In this document: piece after piece, positions 24,647-32,578 of the stretch
How positions within the stretch are numbered: the stretch's first letter is position 1
Layout of the letters: each line of letters starts with the position of its first letter
Source of the DNA: Mesobacterium_A sp034670065
GTDB taxonomy: Bacteria; Pseudomonadota; Alphaproteobacteria; Rhodobacterales; Rhodobacteraceae
Assembly (NCBI GenBank): GCA_034670065.1
Contig: JAXMOG010000002.1
Span: 62,001-126,000 of the forward strand
Reading direction: 5' to 3'
DNA: 64,000 nt
Translations under genes and position numbers: made by a program
The notes under the pieces: generated by a model
What the model was told of the DNA's origin: nothing
What the model saw: the letters and a program-made list of their open reading frames with translations, nothing else
Database searches by the model: none

Positions 24647-27202
24647 ATGTCGCGCTACGAACCGTCCGTGATCGAACCAAAATGGCAATCCGCTTGGGAA
24701 GAGGCGCAAACCTTCCGCGCTGACCGGAGCGAAGACAAGCCAAAGTACTATGTGCTTGAGATGTTTCCTTATCCTTCGGGGCGGATTCATATCGGGCACG
24801 TGCGCAATTACACCATGGGCGACGTGATCGCGCGCTACAAGTTGTCCACTGGGCACAACGTTCTGCACCCGATGGGATTTGACGCATTTGGCATGCCGGC
24901 AGAGAACGCGGCTATGGCCATTGGCGGGCATCCCAAAGACTGGACCTACAGCAACATCGACACGATGGTCAGCCAGATGAAACCTTTGGGGTTTGGTCTG
25001 GACTGGTCCCGCATGTTTGCGACCTGCGATCCTGAATACTATGGCCAGCAACAGGCCCTGTTTATCGACATGTTGGATACCGGTTTGGTTTACCGCAAAA
25101 ACGCTGTGGTGAATTGGGATCCGGTCGATATGACGGTTCTTGCCAATGAGCAGGTGATCGACGGCAAGGGTTGGCGTTCAGGTGCTGAGGTTGAACGCCG
25201 CGAGTTGACACAGTGGTTTTTCAAGATTTCCGATTTCTCGGAAGAGCTGCTGGACGCGCTGGACGGATTGGACGATTGGCCAGCCAAAGTAAAATTGATG
25301 CAGGCCAACTGGATCGGTAAATCGCGCGGTCTGCAATTTGCCTTTTCCACTGTGGATGCACCCGACGGGTTTGACCGGATCGAGGTGTACACCACCCGCC
25401 CCGACACGCTGATGGGTGCCAGCTTTGTTGGCATTTCGCCAGATCATCCGCTGGCCAAACAACTGGAACAGGACAATCCTGACGTCGCCGCGTTTTGCGC
25501 CGAGGCGCGCAAAGGTGGCACGACGGCTGAAGCGATTGAAAAGGCCGACAAGCTGGGTTTTGACACGGGCCTGCGCGTACGCCATCCGTTCGATACTGCT
25601 TGGGAACTGCCTGTTTACATCGCCAATTTCATCCTGATGGATTACGGCACTGGTGCGATCTTTGGTTGCCCTGCGCATGATCAGCGCGATCACGATTTTT
25701 GCACCAAATACGAGCTGCCGATTGTCGATACTTTCCTGCCTTTGGAAGGTGACTTCGATATTCAGGCGGCGCCCTATGTTCCGACGAAATCCGAAAAAGT
25801 GCGCTACACCCGTCCGATTGCGGGCGAAACAGAACAAACTGGCGACGATGCGGTGAACGCTGCCATCGATCTGTGTGAAGCGAACGGTGTCGGCCAAGGC
25901 GTTACCAAGTTCCGCCTGCGCGACTGGGGGCTGTCGCGCCAACGGTATTGGGGTTGCCCAATCCCGGTGGTGCATTGTGACAAATGCGGCGTGGTTCCAG
26001 AGAAAAAAGAAAACCTGCCCATCGCACTGCCCGACGATGTGACCTTCGACGTGCCTGGCAACCCGCTGGATCGTCATCCGACATGGCGCGATTGCACCTG
26101 CCCGAACTGCGGCGGGGCAGCCACGCGCGAAACGGACACCATGGATACGTTCGTAGACAGCTCTTGGTATTTTGCCCGGTTCACTGCTCCTCGCGCCACC
26201 ACGCCCACGGATATGGCCGAGGCGGAATACTGGATGAACGTCGATCAGTATATCGGTGGCATCGAGCACGCGATTTTGCACCTGCTGTATTCGCGCTTTT
26301 TCGCACGGGCGATGCATATCACTGGCCATCTGCCAGAAACGGCGAAAGAGCCGTTCAACGCGCTTTTCACCCAAGGCATGGTGACCCACGCGATTTATCA
26401 AACCAAAGGGGCTGATGGCCGCCCGGTGTATCACTATCCCGAAGATGTTGAGCTGCGCGACGGCAAGGGCTTCCTGCAGGATGGCACAGAGGTGCAGATC
26501 ATCCCTTCGGCTAAAATGTCGAAGTCCAAAAACAACGTTGTGGACCCTGTGCAGATCATCCAGCAATACGGGGCAGATACAGCCCGCTGGTTTGTTTTGT
26601 CAGACAGCCCGCCCGAGCGCGATGTGGAATGGACAGCCTCTGGCGCCGAAGCGGCCAGCAAGCACCTGGCCCGCGTGTTCCGCATTGCCAGTGAAATTGC
26701 CGGCTCTGACGTTCCCACCACCAAAGAAGACGAACCGCTGCTGCGCGAAATGCACAAAGCGATTTTCGATGTCACAGGCGGTGTCGAAAGCTTTGGTTTC
26801 AACGCGGCAATTGCCAAGCTGTATGCCTTTACCAATACATTGGCCAAATCCAAGGCTGGTTCCGACGCCAAGAAGACAGCTGCTTTGACATTGGCGCAAC
26901 TGATGTCACCAATGACACCTCACTTGGCAGAGGAAATTTGGCAGGTTCTTGGGGGTGAAGGCCTGATCGCGAATGCGCCATGGCCGCAAGCCGATGACGC
27001 AATGCTGGTCGAAGATATGGTCACGCTGCCGATTCAGATCAACGGAAAACGCCGTGGCGAAATAGACGTTCCCAAAGATTTGCCCAAGGACGAAGTTGAA
27101 AAGCTGGCTTTGGCCCACCACTCCGTGCAAAAAGCACTGGATGGGGGAACCCCCAAAAAGGTGATCGTTGTTCCGGGCCGGATTGTGAATGTCGTGGTGT
27201 AA
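24647..27202 (+). CDS. leuS: Leucyl-tRNA synthetase
   Basis: An 851-residue class I synthetase. The HIGH motif is in MFPYPSGRIHIGHVRNYTMGD and the KMSKS motif in PSAKMSKSKNNVVDP. A CP1 editing domain lies between, with TTRPDTLMGASFVGISPDHPLA and the zinc-type cysteines CDKCG and CTCPNCGG. The ATG at 24647 (SRYEPSVIEPKWQSAWEE) follows AAGGA and is the family start, although the frame is open from 24518. Its 3' end overlaps lptE by 14 bp, and holA follows, giving the common alphaproteobacterial leuS-lptE-holA order. Confidence 0.98.
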   Translation: MSRYEPSVIEPKWQSAWEEAQTFRADRSEDKPKYYVLEMFPYPSGRIHIGHVRNYTMGDVIARYKLSTGHNVLHPMGFDAFGMPAENAAMAIGGHPKDWTYSNIDTMVSQMKPLGFGLDWSRMFATCDPEYYGQQQALFIDMLDTGLVYRKNAVVNWDPVDMTVLANEQVIDGKGWRSGAEVERRELTQWFFKISDFSEELLDALDGLDDWPAKVKLMQANWIGKSRGLQFAFSTVDAPDGFDRIEVYTTRPDTLMGASFVGISPDHPLAKQLEQDNPDVAAFCAEARKGGTTAEAIEKADKLGFDTGLRVRHPFDTAWELPVYIANFILMDYGTGAIFGCPAHDQRDHDFCTKYELPIVDTFLPLEGDFDIQAAPYVPTKSEKVRYTRPIAGETEQTGDDAVNAAIDLCEANGVGQGVTKFRLRDWGLSRQRYWGCPIPVVHCDKCGVVPEKKENLPIALPDDVTFDVPGNPLDRHPTWRDCTCPNCGGAATRETDTMDTFVDSSWYFARFTAPRATTPTDMAEAEYWMNVDQYIGGIEHAILHLLYSRFFARAMHITGHLPETAKEPFNALFTQGMVTHAIYQTKGADGRPVYHYPEDVELRDGKGFLQDGTEVQIIPSAKMSKSKNNVVDPVQIIQQYGADTARWFVLSDSPPERDVEWTASGAEAASKHLARVFRIASEIAGSDVPTTKEDEPLLREMHKAIFDVTGGVESFGFNAAIAKLYAFTNTLAKSKAGSDAKKTAALTLAQLMSPMTPHLAEEIWQVLGGEGLIANAPWPQADDAMLVEDMVTLPIQINGKRRGEIDVPKDLPKDEVEKLALAHHSVQKALDGGTPKKVIVVPGRIVNVVV

Positions 27203-27692
27203 CCGCAGGAAGCTACTTATTTCACTTGGCGCTTTCGCTGGGTTGGCGGCCTGTGGCTTTTCGCCTGCGTATGGCCCGAACGGCGGTGCGCGGCAATTGC
27301 AGGGTGCGATTGCCTTGGCAGAGCCGGACAGTCGCACAGATTATTTGTTGAACCAGCGGTTGGAAGAACGGTTGGGTCGTGTTGCTGCGCCGGTGTATGC
27401 CCTGACCACAAAGGTGTCGATCAGCGATGATGGATTGGGCACTTCATCCGATGGGCAAACCACACGGTTTAATCTGACGGGTAAGGTTGTGTTTGAATTG
27501 GCGCAGATTGGCACTGAAACACCGGTCGTCAGCGGCGATACTTCGGCCTTTACCGGGTATTCGACAACAGGGTCGACGGTTGCAACATTGGCCGCTGCAC
27601 GCGATGCTGAAACGCGATTGATGATCATTCTTGCTGACCAAATCGTGGATCGCTTGATCCTGTCGGCTCAAAGTTTGCCAGACACCCAATGA
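27189..27692 (+). CDS. lptE: LPS assembly lipoprotein LptE
   Basis: A 167-residue outer-membrane lipoprotein that plugs the LptD barrel for LPS export. A twin-basic-like N terminus and hydrophobic core lead to the lipobox LAAC at about residues 19-22, followed by GFSPAYGP, a motif typical of alphaproteobacterial LptE. The rest is mixed alpha/beta without membrane segments. It overlaps leuS by 14 bp and holA by ATGA, so translation is coupled. Overall similarity in this family is low, and the call also uses the leuS-lptE-holA order. Confidence 0.88.
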   Translation: MSWCNRRKLLISLGAFAGLAACGFSPAYGPNGGARQLQGAIALAEPDSRTDYLLNQRLEERLGRVAAPVYALTTKVSISDDGLGTSSDGQTTRFNLTGKVVFELAQIGTETPVVSGDTSAFTGYSTTGSTVATLAAARDAETRLMIILADQIVDRLILSAQSLPDTQ

Positions 27693-28714
27693 AGTTGTCC
27701 GCACGCGACGCCACTGCGTATTTCGCCAAGCCGGATCCGGGCAAGGCGGGCGTGTTGATATATGGCGAAGATGCCATGCGCGTTGCGCTGAAACGGCAAC
27801 AGGTGATTGCAGCGTTGGTTGGTCCGCAAGGCGAAGAAGAGATGCGCCTGACCCGTATGCAAGGGGCAGAGCTGCGCAAGGATCCCGCGCAATTGCTGGA
27901 TGCGATCAAGGCACAAAGCTTCTTTCCTGGCCCACGTGTCGCCTTTGTTGAGTCAGCCACCGATGGTGTGGCCCCTGCCTTCAAAGCTGCGTTGGAAGAT
28001 TGGTTGCCCGGTGATGCGCAGGTTATCGTAACCGCGGGGCAATTGAATGCCCGGTCTGCGTTGCGCAAACTGTTTGAATCGCACCCCAGTGTTTACGCTG
28101 CGGGTATTTATAACGACCCGCCCAGCAGGGCCGAGATCGAAGCAGATTTGTCCCGTGCCGGGTTAACCAATATCGGCAGTGGAGCAATGGATGCGTTGAC
28201 GGCGTTGTCCCGAGACCTTGGGCCGGGGGATTTTCGTCAAACAGTTGAGAAAGTGGCGCTGTACAAGGTGGATGATGACACGCCGCTGACAGCTGACGAA
28301 GTTGCGCTGTGTGGCCCCACGTCGATCGAAGCCGAAATGGACGATATCCTGCATGTGGTCGCCGAAGGCCGCCCCGATCAAATTGGTCAAGTGATGGCGC
28401 GGCTTCAGGCGCAGGGGATTGCGCCCGTCACGCTAATTATCATGGCCACGCGCCACTTTCGGGCATTGTATACTGCTGCCAGCGACCCTGGCGGTGCCGC
28501 TCAAGGAATATCGCGAATGCGCCCGCCCATCTTCGGGCCACGCCGGGACCGTATGCTGCGGCAAGCGCAAAACTGGGGTGCGCCAAAGCTTGAACAGGCG
28601 ATGTCAGCGATTCTGGACACAGATTTACAGTTGCGATCCGCCGGTCAAAGCGCACCAGCCATGGCGTTGGTCGAACGGGTGTTTATTCGTCTGGCGATGC
28701 TGGCCCGCCGATAG
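27689..28714 (+). CDS. holA: DNA polymerase III subunit delta
   Basis: A 341-residue clamp-loader subunit that opens the beta ring. VLIYGEDAMRVALKRQQVIAAL is the degenerate nucleotide-binding region without a working P-loop. MRLTRMQGAELRKDPAQLLDAIKAQSFFPGPRVAFVE is the beta-binding part. The C-terminal collar helices contain AMALVERVFIRLAM. It is the last gene after leuS and lptE, joined to lptE by ATGA. Confidence 0.94.
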   Translation: MKLSARDATAYFAKPDPGKAGVLIYGEDAMRVALKRQQVIAALVGPQGEEEMRLTRMQGAELRKDPAQLLDAIKAQSFFPGPRVAFVESATDGVAPAFKAALEDWLPGDAQVIVTAGQLNARSALRKLFESHPSVYAAGIYNDPPSRAEIEADLSRAGLTNIGSGAMDALTALSRDLGPGDFRQTVEKVALYKVDDDTPLTADEVALCGPTSIEAEMDDILHVVAEGRPDQIGQVMARLQAQGIAPVTLIIMATRHFRALYTAASDPGGAAQGISRMRPPIFGPRRDRMLRQAQNWGAPKLEQAMSAILDTDLQLRSAGQSAPAMALVERVFIRLAMLARR

Positions 28715-28741
28715 GCCGGTCATTCGCATCAGCGCATAAGT

Positions 28742-29059
28742 TCAGGTGATCGGCCGGGAACGCAGAAACAAATACAACGGCAGACCGCAACTGACGCCAA
28801 TGCAAAATGTTGCTGGAATGGCCAGCAATGCCTCCCAGTTGCGGCGGACTGCCACTTCGGCCACGACCCAGATTGTAAGGGTTATTGCCGCAATGGTCAG
28901 ATCCCACGTCAGACCAATTGCAGAGTCATTCACGTACCACGCATCGATCAGCGCTTGCAGGCTCCACGCGTGTTCACGCAGATACGAGACGAAATAGACC
29001 ATTGGGTGAATTGCACCCCAAAGCGCCAGCGCCAGATAGAGCCAGCGTAAAGGCGTCAC
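28742..29059 (-). CDS. DUF2834 family small membrane protein
   Basis: A 105-residue integral membrane protein with three hydrophobic segments: TPLRWLYLALALWGAIHPMVYF, DSAIGLTWDLTIAAITLTIWVVAEVA and LLAIPATFCIGVSCGLPLYLFL. This resembles the DUF2834 family. The likely start is GTG at 29059, overlapping the lipoprotein stop as GTGA; the frame is open further upstream but there it is antisense or overlapping coding DNA. It appears to be the third gene of an argH-lipoprotein-DUF2834 unit. Function is unknown. Confidence 0.75.
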   Translation of the reverse strand: MTPLRWLYLALALWGAIHPMVYFVSYLREHAWSLQALIDAWYVNDSAIGLTWDLTIAAITLTIWVVAEVAVRRNWEALLAIPATFCIGVSCGLPLYLFLRSRPIT

Positions 29060-29229
29060 AGTTTTACACCCACTGTGACCGGGCCTTTTCGTACGGATAC
29101 GCCCGTGGATGTAGAAATGCCCTCGGTTCCGACAGATATCGTTGTATTGACCTCTGGTCGGATTGGGGCACCATCCACGCCACAGGCGGCCAGTGCCGCC
29201 AGTGACAAAAGCGCAATCAGTCGTGTCAT
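29056..29229 (-). CDS. Small lipoprotein encoded between argH and the DUF2834 gene
   Basis: A 57-residue protein with lipoprotein signal MTRLIALLSLAALAACG (lipobox LAAC, lipidated Cys 16) and about 40 mature residues, VDGAPIRPEVNTTISVGTEG onward. The ATG overlaps the argH stop (ATGA), and its own stop overlaps the next gene (GTGA). The tight coupling argues that it is real. Such tiny argH-linked lipoproteins are known in this group without a known function. Confidence 0.75.
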   Translation of the reverse strand: MTRLIALLSLAALAACGVDGAPIRPEVNTTISVGTEGISTSTGVSVRKGPVTVGVKL

Positions 29230-30617
29230 CCCAGAACCTCTTTCCAACGGGCCACCTGCTCGCGAACGCGAACTGGGGCTGTGCCGCCATAGCTTTGGCG
29301 GCTAGCGACCGAGTTATGGACGCCAAGCACATCATACACGGCTGCGGTGATGCCGTCATGTACGCCGGTCATGTCTTCCAGTGAAAGATCGGGCAGGTCA
29401 CACCCTTTGCTTTCCGCCAATGCAACCAAGGCACCTGTCACATGGTGTGCCTGACGGAATGGCAAGTTCAGTTCGCGCACCAGCCAATCGGCCAGATCGG
29501 TGGCGGTGGAAAACCCGCTGCTGGCGGCTTTTTCCAACACGTCGCGATTGCCGGTCATGTCTTTGACCATGCCTTCCATTGCTGCCAAAGCCAGCATCCA
29601 GTTATCGGCAGCGTCAAAGACTTGTTCCTTGTCTTCCTGCATGTCCTTGGAATAGGCCAGCGGAAGCCCCTTCATCACAGTCATCAGCGCAACATTGGCC
29701 CCCATAATCCGCCCGATTTTGGCGCGGATCAGCTCTGCCGCGTCTGGGTTTTTCTTTTGCGGCATGATGGATGAACCGGTGGAAAACCGATCAGACAAAG
29801 TGACAAAGCGGAATTGAGCCGAAGACCAGATCACCAATTCTTCGGCCATGCGCGACAGGTGCATCGCACAGATGGATGCAGTGGCCAGAAAATCCAGCGC
29901 GAAATCACGGTCCGATACGGCATCCAGCGAATTTGCAGATGGCCGGTCGAACCCCAAGGCTTGGGCTGTCGCGTGACGGTCAATGTCAAAACCGGTGCCT
30001 GCCAACGCGGCGGCGCCCAGGGGCGATTCGTTCATCCGTGCGCGGGCATCACGTACCCGAGACAAGTCACGACCGAACATTTCGACGTAGGCCATCATGT
30101 GGTGACCCCAAGTTACCGGCTGCGCGGTTTGCAGGTGGGTAAAGCCGGGCATCACCGAATCGGCCCCGGCTTCGGCTTGTGCGACCAGGGCGCGCATCAG
30201 GGCCAACAAACCACTTTCGGCGGCGTCGAACTGATCGCGGACCCACAGTTTGAAATCTGTGGCCACTTGGTCGTTGCGTGACCGTGCGGTGTGCAGGCGC
30301 CCGGCAGGCTCACCGATGATTTCGGTCAACCGAGCTTCGACATTCATGTGAATATCCTCTAGCGCGGTCGAAAACTGAAACGTTCCAGCCTCAATTTCTG
30401 ACAATACGGTGAGAAGCCCTTCCCGGATCGCTTCGGCATCCTTAGGTGTGATGATGCCCTGCGTCGCCAGCATTGCGGCATGGGCCCTTGAACCGGCGAT
30501 ATCTTGTTGGGCCATGCGTTGGTCGTACCCGATGGAGGCGTTGATCGCTTCCATGATGGCATCGGGTCCGGCGGCAAACCGGCCACCCCACATCTGGTTC
30601 GAGGATTTGTCGGACAT
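29226..30617 (-). CDS. argH: Argininosuccinate lyase
   Basis: A 463-residue enzyme that splits argininosuccinate to arginine and fumarate. MWGGRFAAGPDAIMEAINASIGYDQRM is the typical start. HMNVEARLTEIIGEPAGRLHTARSRNDQVATDFKLWVRD carries active-site residues, TAQPVTWGHHMMAY the catalytic His, and GSSIMPQKKNPD the fumarase/ASL signature with the catalytic Ser. The ATG at 30617 follows AGGAG; the frame extends to 30779 without support. The gene is divergent from tlpA, with only 29 bp between the starts. Confidence 0.97.
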   Translation of the reverse strand: MSDKSSNQMWGGRFAAGPDAIMEAINASIGYDQRMAQQDIAGSRAHAAMLATQGIITPKDAEAIREGLLTVLSEIEAGTFQFSTALEDIHMNVEARLTEIIGEPAGRLHTARSRNDQVATDFKLWVRDQFDAAESGLLALMRALVAQAEAGADSVMPGFTHLQTAQPVTWGHHMMAYVEMFGRDLSRVRDARARMNESPLGAAALAGTGFDIDRHATAQALGFDRPSANSLDAVSDRDFALDFLATASICAMHLSRMAEELVIWSSAQFRFVTLSDRFSTGSSIMPQKKNPDAAELIRAKIGRIMGANVALMTVMKGLPLAYSKDMQEDKEQVFDAADNWMLALAAMEGMVKDMTGNRDVLEKAASSGFSTATDLADWLVRELNLPFRQAHHVTGALVALAESKGCDLPDLSLEDMTGVHDGITAAVYDVLGVHNSVASRQSYGGTAPVRVREQVARWKEVLG

Positions 30618-30646
30618 AATCGCTCCTTTTGGGAGTTGGAGGCAGA

Positions 30647-31210
30647 ATGAAACGTTTAGGCTTTGCGCTGATCTATACCGCACTGGCGGCGCTTGCAATT
30701 CCAGCGCAGGCAGATGTTTCCAGCGCCACGGCGTTGCGGGCAGGGGATATGAAGAAGTTGAACTTCCATTCAGCGCCAAAACCCGTCAGCGCCGTTGAAT
30801 TTGTGACGATTGACGACGAACCGCTGACATTGGCGGAATGGCAGGGCAAATGGGTGCTGGTTAACTTCTGGGCGACGTGGTGCGCGCCGTGTCGCAAGGA
30901 AATGCCGATGCTGTCTGAATTGCAGGCAGAGCTGGGGGGCGAAACCTTCGAAGTGGTGACAATAGCCAGCGGGCCGAACCCGAAACCGGCCCTGAAACGT
31001 TTCTTTGAGACTGCCGGCGTTGATAATTTACCCCTGCATCGCGACCCGCGATCCGCCTTGTCGCGCGATATGGCCGTGCTTGGACTGCCCATCACTGTCG
31101 TCATAGACCCGGATGGAAATGAAGTTGGGCGCCTGCAAGGGGAGGCGGATTGGTCAGACGAAAACGCCAAGGCGGTTCTGCGGGCCCTGATCGGGGCGTC
31201 CGGCGGCTAG
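30647..31210 (+). CDS. tlpA: TlpA-like periplasmic thiol-disulfide oxidoreductase
   Basis: A 187-residue exported thioredoxin-fold protein. An N-terminal signal (MKRLGFALIYTALAALAIPAQA) precedes the redox motif NFWATWCAPCRKEMP, with Cys 79 and Cys 82. The cis-proline loop GLPITVVIDPDG follows. It is probably a periplasmic reductase in cytochrome c or Cu-site maturation. ATG 30647 follows GGAGG at suitable distance. It is divergent from argH and followed by lysA after 63 bp. Confidence 0.9.
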   Translation: MKRLGFALIYTALAALAIPAQADVSSATALRAGDMKKLNFHSAPKPVSAVEFVTIDDEPLTLAEWQGKWVLVNFWATWCAPCRKEMPMLSELQAELGGETFEVVTIASGPNPKPALKRFFETAGVDNLPLHRDPRSALSRDMAVLGLPITVVIDPDGNEVGRLQGEADWSDENAKAVLRALIGASGG

Positions 31211-31273
31211 AATCAGGGTTCCACCCCACAGCGGCCTGCGATAGATACCCGCCGAGTTGATCGGAGGCGTTTG

Positions 31274-32539
31274 GTGGATCATTTTCTTTATCGCGACGGC
31301 GAGTTGTACGCCGAAGATGTGCGTGTGGCTGAAATTGCCGCGCAGGTGGGAACACCGTTTTATTGCTATTCCACCGCAACGTTGACGCGGCATTTCCAGC
31401 TGTTTGACGACGCTTTGGACGGGCTGCCGCATCTGGTGTGCTATGCCATGAAGGCGGCCAGCAATCAGGCCATTCTGAAAACATTGGCCGATTTGGGCGC
31501 TGGAATGGACGTGGTGTCAGGCGGCGAATACGCACGGGCAAAAGCGGCCGGTGTTCCGGGCGACAAGATTGTTTTCTCGGGCGTCGGAAAAACCGTTGAA
31601 GAAATCAGCAACGCGCTTGAAGGCGGCATCCGTCAGTTCAACGTGGAAAGCGAACCCGAGATGCGCGTCATTTCTGACGTGGCCAGCGGTTTGGGCGTTG
31701 TCGCGCCGATCACGATTCGCGTGAATCCGGATGTTGATGCCAAGACTCATGCCAAGATCGCGACAGGCAAATCGGAAAACAAGTTTGGCATTCCTATCGC
31801 CAAAGCCCGTGAGGTTTACGCCGAGGCCGCCCGTTTGCCCGGTCTGAAAGTCATGGGCATAGACGTGCACATCGGCAGCCAGCTGACGCAGTTGGAACCG
31901 TTTGAGCTGGCCTACCAGAAGGTGGCCGAGCTGACGGAACAGTTGCGCGCGGATGGGCATGATATTCAGCGTCTTGATTTGGGTGGTGGCTTGGGGATCC
32001 CCTATGCCCGCTCCAACGAAGTGCCGCCGCTGCCCAGCGACTATGGGGCGCTGATCAAGCGCACGTTGGGCCACCTTGGCTGCGAAATAGAGATTGAGCC
32101 GGGCCGCCTGATTGCCGGGAATGCCGGTATTCTGGTTTCCAAAGTGATCTACGTGAAAGAAGGTGAAGGCCGCGATTTCCTGATTATTGATGCGGCGATG
32201 AACGATCTGATCCGCCCCGCAATGTACGATGCGCATCATGAGATCGTACCAGTGGTTGAATCGGACGCTGGTGGCGAACTTTCGCCGTTGGATATTGTTG
32301 GTCCTGTGTGTGAAAGCGGTGATACGTTTGCCAAAGGTCGCGTGATGCCGCCGTTGGTGGCTGATGATCTGGTCGCGTTCCGTTCGGCGGGTGCCTATGG
32401 CGCTGTGATGGCCAGTGAATACAACACACGGCCCCTGATCCCTGAAATTTTAGTCAATGGGGATCAATTCGCCGTCATTCGACAAAGGCCGACCTTTGAC
32501 GAAATCATAAATCGAGATACCATTCCGCCATGGCTGTAA
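31274..32539 (+). CDS. lysA: Diaminopimelate decarboxylase
   Basis: A 421-residue fold-type III PLP enzyme making lysine from meso-diaminopimelate. The PLP lysine lies in VCYAMKAASNQAIL (Lys 60), the HIGSQ motif in GIDVHIGSQLT, the phosphate loop in DLGGGLGIPY, EPGRLIAGNAG follows, and the second-subunit motif GPVCESGDTFA carries the catalytic Cys. GGAGG at 31263-31267 lies 6 bp before GTG 31274 and only 3 bp before TTG 31271, so GTG is preferred. The DUF4175 gene follows 39 bp later. Confidence 0.97.
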   Translation: MDHFLYRDGELYAEDVRVAEIAAQVGTPFYCYSTATLTRHFQLFDDALDGLPHLVCYAMKAASNQAILKTLADLGAGMDVVSGGEYARAKAAGVPGDKIVFSGVGKTVEEISNALEGGIRQFNVESEPEMRVISDVASGLGVVAPITIRVNPDVDAKTHAKIATGKSENKFGIPIAKAREVYAEAARLPGLKVMGIDVHIGSQLTQLEPFELAYQKVAELTEQLRADGHDIQRLDLGGGLGIPYARSNEVPPLPSDYGALIKRTLGHLGCEIEIEPGRLIAGNAGILVSKVIYVKEGEGRDFLIIDAAMNDLIRPAMYDAHHEIVPVVESDAGGELSPLDIVGPVCESGDTFAKGRVMPPLVADDLVAFRSAGAYGAVMASEYNTRPLIPEILVNGDQFAVIRQRPTFDEIINRDTIPPWL

Positions 32540-32578
32540 CGTGCGTTCGTTCGGCCGTTAGGCTGCAAGGAGCGCTGA

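Noticed and set aside
25178..26566. 462-codon open frame on the minus strand
   Set aside because: Antisense to the leuS coding region, whose motifs are complete. No family features were seen in the antisense product.
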